From an uncultured Pseudanabaenaceae cyanobacterium (GTDB lineage Bacteria > Cyanobacteriota > Cyanobacteriia > PCC-9006 > JAAUQQ01), in assembly GCA_938002085.1 (NCBI GenBank), contig CALLAT010000060.1, forward strand, positions 1 through 64,000: a stretch of DNA of 64,000 bases. The letters run 5' to 3'. Shown here one piece after another: positions 1 to 9,799 of this stretch (its first letter is position 1; each line of letters opens with the position of its first letter). Made by a program: the position numbers and the translations under genes. A model generated the notes under the pieces. That model had not been told where the DNA came from and did no database searches. It saw only the letters and a program-made list of their open reading frames with translations.

Positions 1-172
1 GCCCTGCTAGGTCAAAGTTTCGCTCTCCCGTCTCTGAGCCCGTCGGCGCCATAATAACCAGCTCTCCCTGGGCTGTCCGTTCAAAGCGCCAGTCCTTATT
101 CAACTGACAAAAATCAAAAAATTGCTCCCCAGTCATGGGAACTGCCGGGGCAAGCTGAAGCGTCAGCGGCAT
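1..172 (-). CDS. Uma2-family (DUF820) putative endonuclease, N-terminal part
   Basis: The first 57 codons of a gene that runs off the left edge of the window. The translation contains MTGEQFFDFC, then RFERTAQGELVIMAPTG and SETGERN, the hallmark N-terminal pattern of Uma2 proteins. These are very abundant cyanobacterial proteins with a PD-(D/E)XK nuclease-like fold and unclear physiological role. The catalytic Asp and Glu/Lys lie further downstream and are outside the window, so activity cannot be judged. The ATG at 172 is the chosen start; a second in-frame Met lies 12 codons later. Family assignment is confident, function is not. Confidence 0.8.
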   Translation of the reverse strand, partial: MPLTLQLAPAVPMTGEQFFDFCQLNKDWRFERTAQGELVIMAPTGSETGERNFDLAG

Positions 173-330
173 TGATTCCACTGAGCTCTCTAAGGAGTTT
201 GCAACGGGCCACTGAGCAACCATGGCGCAGCCTCACTGTGAAGAGCAGGATTGCTCTATTTTGTCACTTCTCGTTCCGTGATGCCCAGCCAGAGAGATGC
301 CTGAATCACAGGCATGACTTGACGCCTGGT

Positions 331-1170
331 TTAAGAACGAGAATCAGTCTCCTCTTCTCGTCGTAGCTTTTCAATTTCGTCTCCAATAAGTTTTGCGGCC
401 TTGTCGTAGCGACCATTGGAAAGACGCTCAATATCTTCACCAGTAATGTAACCAATAGATTCGCGATAGCTCTTTTTAATTGCTTGCCCCCGGTGTTGCA
501 TGGCTTCTGCCTCTGGCCAACTGTTGACAAGTTTTACCTCAATATCACCGGACAGCATGTGTTGTAGTGTTTGGTTATGCTGTGTCAAGCTTTGCTGAAT
601 GTCAGCTTTAGCAGGAAGCAATTGGCGATGAATTCCAGGAGTCTCTCTTGTTAATTCGAGTATTTCTTTGGTGTTGCTGGTAATGAGAAATGTTCCATTA
701 GAAAATTCAGTCTCAAACTCAACAGTGAGCCAGTCTTGAGGGCGAAGCCTTAAAAACTGGAGAAAACGTGCCCACCATGAGGATGTCGGAAGGTGACAAA
801 TTCCGGCAATGGTGGTGTGATCGTCATTGACCATCACCCGAACAAAAGTGGCAGTATTGCACTTAGGAATAAAAATTATAGGCTGGCTTAGAAAACTCCA
901 CCAGGAACTTAACGACGCTGTGGAAAGCCTTTTGAGTTTTGGCTTTTTATTAGTCGCATTTTCAATAGCAGTAATAGTAACGTCCTCAACATCAGTCAGG
1001 TAGCGAAAGCCCAACGCCTCCAATGCGCTCTGGCTGAGGCGGTAAAACTTTTGGTTGACATTGCGAAAGTCTTTGGAGTCAACTTCTCGAAAAACATGTT
1101 GCTGTCCATCCATGCTTTTCATGTAGCTCATCAAATCGCGAGCTGATTCTTCAGGAGTTTGATAAGTCAT
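331..1170 (-). CDS. hypothetical protein, 279 aa
   Basis: Not recognised. The frame is open from an ATG at 1170 and has a coding-like composition. The protein has no obvious signal peptide. The middle contains two Trp pairs (SSWWSF near residue 90 and SSWWARF near residue 147) and beta-rich stretches. The C-terminal third is charged and helical (IERLSNGRYDKAAKLIGDEI, then Arg/Glu-rich). No catalytic motif is visible. It is more AT-rich than its neighbours, which could mean a horizontally acquired or fast-evolving gene. It stands alone, divergent from the prolyl oligopeptidase gene. Confidence 0.6.
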   Translation of the reverse strand: MTYQTPEESARDLMSYMKSMDGQQHVFREVDSKDFRNVNQKFYRLSQSALEALGFRYLTDVEDVTITAIENATNKKPKLKRLSTASLSSWWSFLSQPIIFIPKCNTATFVRVMVNDDHTTIAGICHLPTSSWWARFLQFLRLRPQDWLTVEFETEFSNGTFLITSNTKEILELTRETPGIHRQLLPAKADIQQSLTQHNQTLQHMLSGDIEVKLVNSWPEAEAMQHRGQAIKKSYRESIGYITGEDIERLSNGRYDKAAKLIGDEIEKLRREEETDSRS

Positions 1171-1347
1171 GGCAAGGATGATGGCTCACTGGGCCAGGGC
1201 ACTGTGAAGATGACTGATTAGGCTAGGTCAAGCTTTATAATTCCCGAGCTGGCATGTCCGCTGTACACAAAGCGGTGTTTTCTCGTGATGAATGACCTTT
1301 CTAAATCACTGTTACCCTAGATAGGCGCTGTTTTTCGCCCGCCATCT

Positions 1348-3405
1348 ATGCCCCTCCAATACCCCACCACCCGCACCGTAGACCAAACCGACGACTACCA
1401 CGGCACAGTCGTCGCCGATCCCTACCGCTGGCTCGAAGACCCCAACAGCGACGAAACCAAAGCCTGGGTCGAAGCCCAGAACGAAGTCACCTTTGGTCAT
1501 TTGAATGGGCTGGGCGATCGCGAGCAAATCAAACAGCGCCTCACCAAACTCTGGAACTACGAACGCTACGGCATTCCCTTCAAGCGCGGTGAAGGCGATG
1601 CAACACGCTACTTCTTCTTCAAAAACGACGGCCTGCAAAACCAAAGCGTTCTCTACAGCCAAATTGGATTAGATGGTGAGCCAACTGTTCTCCTCGACCC
1701 CAATGGTCTCAGCGACGATGGCACCGTTGCCCTCTCCAGCATGTCCATCAGCGAAGACGGCAAGCGCATGGCCTATGGCCTCTCCAGCTCTGGCTCAGAC
1801 TGGCAAGAGTGGAAGGTGCGCAATGTCGAGACGGGTGAAGACCTGAGCGACCATATCAAATGGGTCAAGTTTTCCGGTGCCTCCTGGAATAAGGACGGCT
1901 CCGGCTTCTTCTACTCACGCTACGATGAGCCCAATGCTGAGACCCAGTTTGAGGATGTCAACTACTTTCAAAAGTTGTACTACCACCAAATTGGCCAGGC
2001 CCAGTCTGAAGATGTGCTGATCTACGATCGCCCCGATCAAAAAGAATGGGGCTTCGGCGGCGACGTCACCGAAGATGGCAAGTACCTGGAAATCTCAGTC
2101 TGGCGCGGCACCGAGCGCAAGAACCTAATCTTCTATAAAGACCTCACCGACCCCAACGCCGAAGTTGTCGAACTGATCTCTGAATTCGAAGCCCAATTCA
2201 ACCTGATCGATAACGAAGGCTCCATCTGGTGGTTCAAAACCGACTTGGGCGCTCCCCGAGGCCGAGTCATTGCTATCGACCTAGCTAACCCCGACCGAGC
2301 TAACTGGAAAGAACTCATCCCCGAAGCTGAGGAAACCCTCCAAGGCGTTGGCGTCATCAACAACCAATTTGTTGCTTCTTACCTCAAAGACGCCCGCACC
2401 CAAATCAAAACCTTCAACCTCGACGGCAGCTTGGATCGCGAAGTTGAGCTGCCCGGCATCGGTGCAGCGGGCGGTTTCGGCGGCAAGCGCGAAGATAGCG
2501 AAACCTTCTATAGCTTCACCAGCTTCACCACCCCCACCGCCATCTACCGCTACGACTTCGCTAAGAACGAAAGCACACCCTTTCGTCAGCCCCAAGTGGA
2601 CTTCAACTCGGCCGACTACACCACGGAGCAGGTCTTCTACAGCAGCAAAGACGGCACCAAGGTGCCCATGTTCATCTCCTATAAGAAGGGCCTGGAGCGT
2701 AACGGCGAGAATCCCACTATTCTTTATGGATATGGTGGGTTCAACGTTTCGCTGCCTCCTTCTTTTTCTCCGGCCAACTTGGTTTGGATGGAAATGGGCG
2801 GTGTCTATGCCCTGCCCAACCTGCGCGGCGGTGGCGAGTACGGTGAAGCCTGGCACCAGGCGGGGACGAAGCTGAATAAGCAGAACGTCTTCGATGACTT
2901 CATCACCGCTGCGGAATGGTTGATTGAGAATAAGTACACTGCGTCCAGCAAGCTCGCCATCTCGGGTGGCAGCAACGGGGGGCTCCTGGTCGGAGCCTGC
3001 ATGGCCCAGCGTCCAGATCTTTACGCCGCTGCCTTACCTGCCGTGGGGGTTTTGGACATGTTGCGCTTCCACAAGTTCACCATCGGCTGGGCCTGGTGCT
3101 CAGACTATGGCTCCTCGGAAAATGCCGATGAGTTTGAAGCGCTCTATGCCTACTCGCCATTGCATAACCTTAAGCCCGGTACGATCTACCCAGCAACGAT
3201 GGTGACCACCGCTGACCATGACGATCGCGTTGTCCCTGCCCATAGTTTCAAATTCGCCGCTGCCCTCCAAGCGGCTCACGAAGGCGATAATCCAGTGCTC
3301 ATTCGTATCGAAACCAAGGCGGGCCACGGTGCAGGTAAGCCTACGGCCAAAGTCATTGAAGAGGCGGCGGATAAGTGGGCCTTTGTGCGATCGGCCATGG
3401 CTTAA
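1348..3405 (+). CDS. prolyl oligopeptidase family serine peptidase (S9A)
   Basis: At 685 residues this matches the usual ~700 of prolyl endopeptidases, cytosolic enzymes that cleave after proline in short peptides. An N-terminal segment ([20 protein letters not shown]) is typical of the family. A seven-bladed propeller follows, to about residue 420, then an alpha/beta hydrolase domain. The nucleophile is Ser542 in GGSNGG, the acid Asp lies in [10 protein letters not shown] (residues 622-630), and the base is His660 in KAGHGAGKP. There is no signal peptide. The first 300 bases use almost only C-ending codons, unlike the 3' half. Family is certain; the exact substrate is not. Confidence 0.93.
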   Translation: MPLQYPTTRTVDQTDDYHGTVVADPYRWLEDPNSDETKAWVEAQNEVTFGHLNGLGDREQIKQRLTKLWNYERYGIPFKRGEGDATRYFFFKNDGLQNQSVLYSQIGLDGEPTVLLDPNGLSDDGTVALSSMSISEDGKRMAYGLSSSGSDWQEWKVRNVETGEDLSDHIKWVKFSGASWNKDGSGFFYSRYDEPNAETQFEDVNYFQKLYYHQIGQAQSEDVLIYDRPDQKEWGFGGDVTEDGKYLEISVWRGTERKNLIFYKDLTDPNAEVVELISEFEAQFNLIDNEGSIWWFKTDLGAPRGRVIAIDLANPDRANWKELIPEAEETLQGVGVINNQFVASYLKDARTQIKTFNLDGSLDREVELPGIGAAGGFGGKREDSETFYSFTSFTTPTAIYRYDFAKNESTPFRQPQVDFNSADYTTEQVFYSSKDGTKVPMFISYKKGLERNGENPTILYGYGGFNVSLPPSFSPANLVWMEMGGVYALPNLRGGGEYGEAWHQAGTKLNKQNVFDDFITAAEWLIENKYTASSKLAISGGSNGGLLVGACMAQRPDLYAAALPAVGVLDMLRFHKFTIGWAWCSDYGSSENADEFEALYAYSPLHNLKPGTIYPATMVTTADHDDRVVPAHSFKFAAALQAAHEGDNPVLIRIETKAGHGAGKPTAKVIEEAADKWAFVRSAMA

Positions 3406-3526
3406 TTTCAACCATGTCCAAAAACACCCGGCGTTTCTTCCATCAACCTGATCTGCATCTCAGTTGAATCAAAAACACCGGGTGTTTGTCGCGATAGGCT
3501 CTGCTTCAAGCCTGGGACTGGGCTTA

Positions 3527-3823
3527 TTACTGGGTTGCGGCTTCTTGGGGTGCAGCTTCCGGGGGTAGGGCAACTGCTTGGGCTGAATGGGGCGTTAGGG
3601 TTGGTGTCGAGACTGTGACAAGGTTGGGGCTGGGAATCGCTCGATTGCTGTTACTTGCTGCGGGCCAAAAGGGAAAGCTTTGACGCTTGTCGTAATTGGA
3701 AGCGATCGCCAACCCCAGCCCAGCCAAGGCCAGCACTGGCACAGAGAACTCCGTGTTATTGAGCCATTCCCACAGCTGGGAAAGGGCAAAGAGAACAACG
3801 ACAGTCGCGATCCAAAGTTGCAT
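3527..3823 (-). CDS. small two-helix membrane protein, 98 aa
   Basis: The start is placed at the ATG at 3823 because a strong ribosome binding site (GGAGGAG) sits seven bases upstream; a longer frame from 3874 would bury it. The protein begins MQLWIATVVVLFALSQLWEW and has a second hydrophobic stretch (VPVLALAGLGLAIASN), so two membrane segments. A Pro/Ala/Thr-rich tail follows. It resembles small cyanobacterial membrane proteins of unknown function. It is divergent from the EamA transporter gene at 3952. Confidence 0.65.
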   Translation of the reverse strand: MQLWIATVVVLFALSQLWEWLNNTEFSVPVLALAGLGLAIASNYDKRQSFPFWPAASNSNRAIPSPNLVTVSTPTLTPHSAQAVALPPEAAPQEAATQ

Positions 3824-3951
3824 GATTTGCTCCTCCTGGGGCTGTGGAACATGACTCACCTGGGCCTGAGCCAAAACCGTCCCCGCGTCTCTAATCCATT
3901 AGGCTATTGCCAGGGCAACTATAGCGGTTGGCATAGATTAATGGGTAGTTC

Positions 3952-4896
3952 ATGAAAACTATAGCGAAGCAACTCCGAAATGGCGAATGGGTCCGCAACC
4001 CCCATAACCGCCTTAGAGTTGGCGTCGCAATGCTGGTGCTGCTGACAATGCTGTGGGGCAGCTCGTTTGTCCTGCTCAAGGATGCCTTGGATGACTTTCC
4101 AGCGGGGAGCCTGATGGGGCTGCGCTTTAGTTTGAGTGCGTTGGCGCTGCTGCCCCTGGTGGGGCGATCGCTCCAACCCAGCAATGGTAGGCTCCCTCCC
4201 GGACTGCTGCGAGCCGGAGTCGAACTGGGGCTGCTGCTGTTTGCGGGCTATGGGACTCAAACCGTGGGGCTGCTATACACCACCGTTCATCGCAGCGCCT
4301 TTATCACAGCCTTGAATGTGGTGGCTGTACCGCTGCTTCTGGGGCTGACGGGACGGCGGGTGGAGCATCGCATTTGGTTAGCGGCCCTAGTTGCGTTGGC
4401 TGGGGTCGGTTTGTTGTCCTACGATGGCACCCCGCTTAATTGGGGAGATTTCTGGACCTTGGGGACCGCGATTTCCTATGCCTTCTACGTCATTCGCGTT
4501 GACCATTACGTGATACGTTTCCCTGCCCTGGCGCTTTCCACCGTCCAACTGTTTTTTATGGCAGGACTTTCTCTGCTGTGGATGCTGCTTCAGGAACGGG
4601 CTTGGCTCAGTGACATGTTTCAAACCGAAGCTTGGCTGAGCTTGCCCTGGGGCATGCTGCTGTTTTTGGCCCTGGTTTGTACCACCTTAACTACGCTGCT
4701 TCAGCTGTGGGGCCAGCAGTGGGTGTCGCCTGCTCGGGCTTCGGTGCTGTTTTCCCTAGAGCCGGTGTGGGCTTCGCTGTTTGCATTTTTGCTGCTCCAG
4801 GAGAGCTTGAGCCCCCAGGGCATTGCCGGGGCTGTGGCGATTGTTAGCGCCAGCCTGCTTGCCATTTCCCCACGGGGAAGTACCACTGCTGTGTAA
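3952..4896 (+). CDS. EamA/DMT-family transporter
   Basis: A 314-residue inner-membrane protein with about ten hydrophobic segments arranged as two EamA repeats. The first repeat starts at LTMLWGSSFVLLKDAL. The second ends with SLEPVWASLFAFLLLQESLS, the conserved late-repeat signature of drug/metabolite transporters. Members export amino acids, metabolites or drugs, and the substrate cannot be read from sequence. The ATG at 3952 follows an upstream region shared with the divergent small membrane protein. The next gene, the MBL protein, converges from the other strand. Confidence 0.88.
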   Translation: MKTIAKQLRNGEWVRNPHNRLRVGVAMLVLLTMLWGSSFVLLKDALDDFPAGSLMGLRFSLSALALLPLVGRSLQPSNGRLPPGLLRAGVELGLLLFAGYGTQTVGLLYTTVHRSAFITALNVVAVPLLLGLTGRRVEHRIWLAALVALAGVGLLSYDGTPLNWGDFWTLGTAISYAFYVIRVDHYVIRFPALALSTVQLFFMAGLSLLWMLLQERAWLSDMFQTEAWLSLPWGMLLFLALVCTTLTTLLQLWGQQWVSPARASVLFSLEPVWASLFAFLLLQESLSPQGIAGAVAIVSASLLAISPRGSTTAV

Positions 4897-4948
4897 GAAA
4901 ACGCCCGGAGATGAGCGGAGGACTGAACTGTTTGTTGAACTAGCGTTC

Positions 4949-5860
4949 TTAGGCAACGGATTCCATCCAGGAGATACATTGCGCCATGCGTTGACGCATC
5001 TCCTCAACACCGGCTTGGTAGCGGCGTCCATGGCCGGGCAGCACCCATTGAAAATCATAGTTTGCGAGTTGCTTCATGGATTCCACTTGAATCTCCCAGT
5101 CGTACCAACAGAAGCGGTTGAAGCCTACGAGCTGATTTAGCCGATTCGACCAGGCCAGATGGTCACCCGTGAATAAGTATTGGTCGTTGTACAGCAGAAC
5201 GGTGTGACCTTTGGTGTGCCCCGGTACGGGAAGGATTTTCAGGTCGGGAGCTAGTGCAAAGACATCGCTGCCGTCAAGCTGAAGTTCCACTGCTGCGGTG
5301 TCGCTGGTGATTTCGTCGGCGTGGAGGATGCGATCGCAACGTTGACCCTCCGGATTCCATTGGATATTGGCTTGACTGAAATGAGCTTGAAACTTGCCAT
5401 GATCAGCTACGTCGTCCCGATGGGTGAGGTAAAGATAGCGCACCCCGCCCATGGCTTCGAGTTGCTTCACCAACGGTGGTGAAAAGCGTGGCGAATCAAT
5501 TAGCACATTGCCTTCAGGCCGCTGAATAAAGTAGCTTGCGGCTCCGAAGGACTTCTTGGAGTGATAGCCGCAGTGATAAATGTTGGCTGTGATCGATAGC
5601 GGAAACTGCTCCTGAACCCGTTGAATTTCTTGGGGCTTTTCAACAGTACCAATAGAGGCTGTGGGACAAGAGAGCAATGCCTGCATGGCCCGATGGCGTT
5701 GGACGTCATCTTGGGGTTGCCGAGTCACGGCAGATAGACTGCCCAGACGACCAAAGGTCTCTGGGGCCATCCAGCGGCAGGTATCGCAGTCAATACAGCT
5801 GCTGTCCACATAGAAATTGCCGGGCTCGTTTTCGCTGCGACGCTGCTTCAGGTTGGCCAT
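4949..5860 (-). CDS. ferredoxin-domain / metallo-beta-lactamase-fold hydrolase fusion
   Basis: 303 residues. The N-terminal ~70 carry a ferredoxin-like cluster motif (CIDCDTCRW with a later SCPTASIG Cys), suggesting one iron-sulfur cluster. Residues ~85-300 form an MBL-fold hydrolase with THRDDVADH, PGHTKGH, GDH and PGHGRR, which are the expected metal ligands. Similar fusions occur widely in cyanobacteria and plant plastids, with no firm substrate. A thioesterase, glyoxalase II-like or redox role is possible. GGAG lies just upstream of the ATG at 5860, and a TATAAT box lies at 5889-5894. Confidence 0.85.
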   Translation of the reverse strand: MANLKQRRSENEPGNFYVDSSCIDCDTCRWMAPETFGRLGSLSAVTRQPQDDVQRHRAMQALLSCPTASIGTVEKPQEIQRVQEQFPLSITANIYHCGYHSKKSFGAASYFIQRPEGNVLIDSPRFSPPLVKQLEAMGGVRYLYLTHRDDVADHGKFQAHFSQANIQWNPEGQRCDRILHADEITSDTAAVELQLDGSDVFALAPDLKILPVPGHTKGHTVLLYNDQYLFTGDHLAWSNRLNQLVGFNRFCWYDWEIQVESMKQLANYDFQWVLPGHGRRYQAGVEEMRQRMAQCISWMESVA

Positions 5861-5888
5861 GGGACTCCTATCTCAGAATCTTTCTTAA

Positions 5889-5894
5889 ATTATA
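5889..5894 (-). promoter_or_regulatory. -10 box of the ferredoxin-MBL gene
   Basis: On the minus strand the sequence reads TTGATATAATTTAAG, with a perfect TATAAT about 30 bases upstream of the ATG at 5860. No good -35 is seen at the standard distance. The call rests on one exact hexamer in an AT-rich patch. Confidence 0.45.
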
Positions 5895-6384
5895 TCAATT
5901 TTGATTAATTCTGGCTGATAGTCAGATCGCCATCGCCAGCCCCCTGCTGGGGGCCGATAGAAGACTCTGCATGGGCGCCGCCTTGGCTCGAAAACACCGT
6001 TGTCTCTCTAGCCATTTCAGTCCAGACATGCTGGACCATGTTCCTGATGGTGTGAGCTGATGAAGCTGCCGCTGCTATCTCGCCGTTGTGGCCTCTGGGA
6101 CTCCTGGCTGGTTTGCCGAAGCCATGACTTGCTGGTGGTTGATGGTCAACTGGGAACTTTAAAGCATGATGCAATACACTCTTACTCATGAGTGCTCGGC
6201 TGGTGAGCTAGATGGGCTCCGGACCCCCTACTACATTTGTCATAGAATATGCGGGTTTGTTGCTCCGGTCTGAGTAAGTAGAAGGAAGTCTGCCTGGGCC
6301 TGCTTTTGAGCGGAGCCACCGAGGGTGGGCTGTTGGAGAAAGCGTACATTCTTTCTCAATTTATTATTCGCTCTACAAAGTGCC
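5895..6384. other. intergenic stretch without recognised gene
   Basis: About 490 bases between the divergent MBL and diguanylate cyclase genes. A 94-codon minus-strand frame (5905-6189) has low-complexity, non-protein-like composition and no ribosome binding site. No hairpin with a T-run or repeat was recognised. It presumably holds the promoter of the cyclase gene. Confidence 0.4.
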
Positions 6385-8052
6385 ATGGCATTGCGAGATC
6401 ACAATCGAACGAGTGCTCCTCGCTCTGTGGGTTTGCAGCAGCTTCTATTTGCTTGTTTTGTCACAGTTTCCATGGTGCCCCTGTCTTTTCTGGGGCTATG
6501 GGTTCAGCGCACGGCTTACCAGGCTGAGCTATCCGCCGTTGAAGATAAGCATTTACTCCTGGCCAAGAATTTGAGTGGGGCCCTGTCCCGTTATGCGACG
6601 GATTTGAAGGCAGTTTTTAAGGAGAAGTCGGAAGCACCCAATACAGTCGAGTCGGGTGAGGCCCATGAACTCTTGGGGGCCTTTAATTTGCAGGCGTTTG
6701 CCTGTCTTCAAGGGGATGCCTTGGTTTATAAGATGGGAGATGCGTCGGCTTTCCCGGTCACTGGATTAGCTGCCCTGGCTGAAGAGGTGGCCCAGGCCCG
6801 GCAGGCTCCGCAAACCACGGTGTTTAGCCCTGTGGTGATGAATGCAGAGGGCAAGCCCACTCTTTATATCTTGCGGGTGAATAGCAACGATAGCTTGGTC
6901 GTTGGTTCAGTGAGTACCGAATACTTTGCCAAAGTTCAAAAGACTGTGGCCTTTGGCGAGTTGGGCCATGCTGCCATCGTGGACCAGGCAGGACAAGCGA
7001 TCGCCCACCCTAAAGCTGATTGGCAGGCCTCTGCCAAAGATATGTCTAAGCTGCTGCCGGTACAGCGAATGATGGGGCAGAAGATTGGCGTATCTCAGTT
7101 TTACTCTCCTGCTCTGGAAGCAGACATGATTGCAGGCCATGCGTTTGTCCCGGAGACGGGTTGGGGGGTGATGATTCCTCAGCCTATGACAGAGCTGAAA
7201 TTACAAGCCCGCCACAGTCGCAATATTGCCCTATTGGTTTCCCTTACAGGGTTGCTTATTGCAGGAGCGATTAGCTGGCAGCTGGCACGTTACCTCATTG
7301 CTCCGATTCAGGCTTTGGTAGATGCCTCGAAGCAACTCTCTCAGGGGGAAGTGGTCGAGAGTCTTGGGGGCAATAAGAACTGGACCCCCAAGGAACTCAA
7401 TGGCTTGCTGATGGCTTTTAACCAAATGGCTGCGGAAGTGTCGCAGTCACGGCTGATGCTACAAGAGAAAGTTGCTGAGCGAACTCTTGAGCTGCGAGAA
7501 GAAGTGGAGGAGCGTCGCCGCCTGGAAGTAAAACTGATCGAAATGGCCAACCATGACGAGTTGACGGGGTTGCCCAATCGTCGCTGTTTGCTCAAGCATT
7601 TAACGCTGTTGGTGGTTGATTCAAGTCCCGGTGAGGATTCTACGCTGCTGTTGTTTATTGATTTAGATGGCTTTAAGGCGGTGAATGACACCTTTGGCCA
7701 CCAGGCTGGCGACGAATTGCTAGTGATGGTGACCTGCCGCTTGCGCGAGTCGTTGCAGGCGGATGATGGCCTATATCGCCTGGGGGGAGATGAGTTTGTC
7801 GTGACTCTGCCTCATCAGGAGGAGTCAGGGGCAGTGGAGTTGAGTGATGTTTTGATTCGGCAACTCAGTCAGCCCTTTTGGTTGAAAGGACAATCGGTTC
7901 AGATTGGTTGCAGTATCGGGATTCGCGAAATTCACCCAGGGATTGAGGACTTGACGGTGGATCGTATTTTGGCAGAAGCCGATGTGGCGATGTACCAGGC
8001 GAAGGTTAAGCGTAATTGTGCTGTGGTGTTTGAGTCAGTGGCTGCGAGCTAG
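6385..8052 (+). CDS. membrane diguanylate cyclase (Cache-HAMP-GGDEF)
   Basis: 555 residues from ATG 6385; an in-frame GTG at 6325 is the longer alternative. Residues ~15-40 form a membrane helix. Residues ~45-275 form a periplasmic double-Cache-like sensor (GHAAIVDQAGQAIAHP, then ETGWGVMIPQP). A second helix follows, then a HAMP segment and a coiled coil. The GGDEF domain ends the protein, with an intact catalytic motif at 467-471. The product-inhibition RxxD site is degenerate: Gln458 stands where Arg is expected, while Asp461 is kept. It likely makes c-di-GMP in response to an extracellular ligand without feedback at that site. Confidence 0.9.
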   Translation: MALRDHNRTSAPRSVGLQQLLFACFVTVSMVPLSFLGLWVQRTAYQAELSAVEDKHLLLAKNLSGALSRYATDLKAVFKEKSEAPNTVESGEAHELLGAFNLQAFACLQGDALVYKMGDASAFPVTGLAALAEEVAQARQAPQTTVFSPVVMNAEGKPTLYILRVNSNDSLVVGSVSTEYFAKVQKTVAFGELGHAAIVDQAGQAIAHPKADWQASAKDMSKLLPVQRMMGQKIGVSQFYSPALEADMIAGHAFVPETGWGVMIPQPMTELKLQARHSRNIALLVSLTGLLIAGAISWQLARYLIAPIQALVDASKQLSQGEVVESLGGNKNWTPKELNGLLMAFNQMAAEVSQSRLMLQEKVAERTLELREEVEERRRLEVKLIEMANHDELTGLPNRRCLLKHLTLLVVDSSPGEDSTLLLFIDLDGFKAVNDTFGHQAGDELLVMVTCRLRESLQADDGLYRLGGDEFVVTLPHQEESGAVELSDVLIRQLSQPFWLKGQSVQIGCSIGIREIHPGIEDLTVDRILAEADVAMYQAKVKRNCAVVFESVAAS

Positions 8053-8074
8053 GCTGGCCATGGTTGGGGGCTGA

Positions 8075-8707
8075 CTATTGGCCAGGTTCGATGAAATTTC
8101 GCTCTTGTAAGAGGCGTTCAATTTTGGCGCGGTGGGCCGTTTCCCAGTCCGCTAGGGAGGTGGCTTCATCTTTGTCGGCGCGGGCCTTGGCGATCGCGTA
8201 AACCTGCTCCACCTCAGATGCGGGTACAACAGTGATGCCCTCCTCATCGGCAACGACCATATCCCCAGCTTGAACCATCACCCCGCCACATTGAACGGGT
8301 TGTTGCAATTCCCCCAGGGTTTGCTTGACTCCAGGGATAGGGATGACGCCGCGAGCAAAGACAGGGAATTGGTGATCGCGAACTTCTTCTAAATCTCGCA
8401 CCACGCCATCGACAATGAAGCCTGCAATGCCATGCTTTTGGGCGATCGCGCAAACGTTCCCTCCAGACACCGCAAAGTCGTTGTTATCCGCCTGAACCAC
8501 AATGACCGAGCCTGGCTTGGCACGGTAAATGGCGGCATGGAGCATGAGGTTGTCGCCGGGGGCACAGCGCACGGTGTAGGCTGGCCCGGCGATGCGGGGC
8601 ATGGGCTGCCACAGGGGGCGAATGCCGATGTCCATGAACTGTTCTCGGCCTAAGCCATCGGCATAGGCGGTGGGGGAGATCGCACGGAATTTAGCGTAGT
8701 CAGTCAT
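8075..8707 (-). CDS. RraA-like family protein (putative aldolase/decarboxylase)
   Basis: 210 residues with the RraA / HMG-aldolase core. GGNVCAIAQKHGIAGFIVDG is followed by VVRDLEEV, where the Arg-Asp pair binds substrate and divalent metal in 4-hydroxy-4-methyl-2-oxoglutarate/oxaloacetate-cleaving members. The same fold is used by the RNase E inhibitor RraA. The enzymatic subgroup fits better because the protein is longer than RraA (~160) and has the helical C-terminal tail. It lies 40 bases downstream of the mutarotase gene on the same strand, so the two are probably cotranscribed. Confidence 0.8.
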   Translation of the reverse strand: MTDYAKFRAISPTAYADGLGREQFMDIGIRPLWQPMPRIAGPAYTVRCAPGDNLMLHAAIYRAKPGSVIVVQADNNDFAVSGGNVCAIAQKHGIAGFIVDGVVRDLEEVRDHQFPVFARGVIPIPGVKQTLGELQQPVQCGGVMVQAGDMVVADEEGITVVPASEVEQVYAIAKARADKDEATSLADWETAHRAKIERLLQERNFIEPGQ

Positions 8708-8747
8708 GGAATCGGCAGTGGCTAGAGCGGCAGGAGAAGCGAGCGAG

Positions 8748-9653
8748 TTAGCTGTGCTCGACAGCGTAGGTTGCCACTAGCTTATACTCCGCCCCGGCGG
8801 CGACCTCAATCACCTCATTAGCAGCATTGACCGTTTCAACGCAAACCATCGTCTTGTAGGCATCGTCTTCCAGGTCAGCGGAATTCTTCGAAATCTCCGC
8901 CCAGGGATTCCAAATTACAGCGGTCTTGCTGCCCTCGGAATCAATCTTGATGCTGCGGCCCAGGGCTGCGTCTTCAATGCTGGAAGCTGGAGCGACATCC
9001 TTGTAGATGCGATCGACTTCCTGGCCAATCTCAATGGCACCGGCTTGTGCTTTCTCTGCGCTGCCATCGACTTTGTCGATGTACTGGGTGCCACCGAAGC
9101 CTTCGACTTTGGTTTTGCTGATGTCACCCACTTGGAAGTAGGTGTGCAGGGCCTGGGTGATCGAGAAGGCCTTGTCGCCCGTGTTGCGGGTGATGAGTTC
9201 CAGCTTGGCTGTTTTTCCGATGGTGATGGCGATCGCCAGTTCAAAGCCATAATCCCAAATCGCCCTGGTCTCATCGCTATCGCCGAAGCCCAACACAACC
9301 TTGGTGCCGCCATCACCCAGGGACTCCGTACTCTTCACCTCCCACATGCGATTGCGAGCAAAGCCATGGGCTGCACGACCCTTGCCTTCGGGGTCAGGGC
9401 CAAACCAAGGCCAGCAAATGGGAGCACCACCCTTAATAGCTTTACCAGGCTTGTAATAAGCGCTGGGGCTGAGGAACAGAACATCTTCCGCTTCACCTTT
9501 AGGTTGGAAGGAGAGGATTTGACCGCCGTAAACCGAGATGGTTGCTTTGGCGAGACTATTGCTGATCTCAATCATGGGCAAGCCGCCTTTGCCTTCTACG
9601 AAGGTGAGTTGGTCGGCGAGGGCATAGTCGCTGTTGAGCTGCTCAAGGGTCAT
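8748..9653 (-). CDS. D-hexose-6-phosphate mutarotase (YeaD-like)
   Basis: 301 residues of the aldose-1-epimerase fold, subfamily glucose-6-phosphate 1-epimerase. It interconverts alpha and beta anomers of hexose 6-phosphates in the cytoplasm. Signatures are GGAPICWPWFGP, AHGFARNRMWEV (catalytic His region), ALHTYFQVGDIS and VIWNPWAE. Length fits the family. It is the first gene of a likely two-gene unit with the RraA-like gene 40 bases downstream. It belongs with central sugar-phosphate metabolism. Confidence 0.88.
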   Translation of the reverse strand: MTLEQLNSDYALADQLTFVEGKGGLPMIEISNSLAKATISVYGGQILSFQPKGEAEDVLFLSPSAYYKPGKAIKGGAPICWPWFGPDPEGKGRAAHGFARNRMWEVKSTESLGDGGTKVVLGFGDSDETRAIWDYGFELAIAITIGKTAKLELITRNTGDKAFSITQALHTYFQVGDISKTKVEGFGGTQYIDKVDGSAEKAQAGAIEIGQEVDRIYKDVAPASSIEDAALGRSIKIDSEGSKTAVIWNPWAEISKNSADLEDDAYKTMVCVETVNAANEVIEVAAGAEYKLVATYAVEHS

Positions 9654-9799
9654 GGCGTCTTCCCATAGGTAATAGATCTATTCCCTAGTATGGAAGCTCG
9701 GGGAACGATTCCCACTTAAAGGTCAGACCAATGGCCTATCGCCATGGGCCATCGGCCAAGCCTGGGCGATAATAGCAATGCCTTTCAACCCGCTGTGCC

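Noticed and set aside
5905-6189. 94-codon minus-strand frame.
   Set aside because: Low-complexity His/Ala/Gly-rich translation, no ribosome site, no recognisable family.
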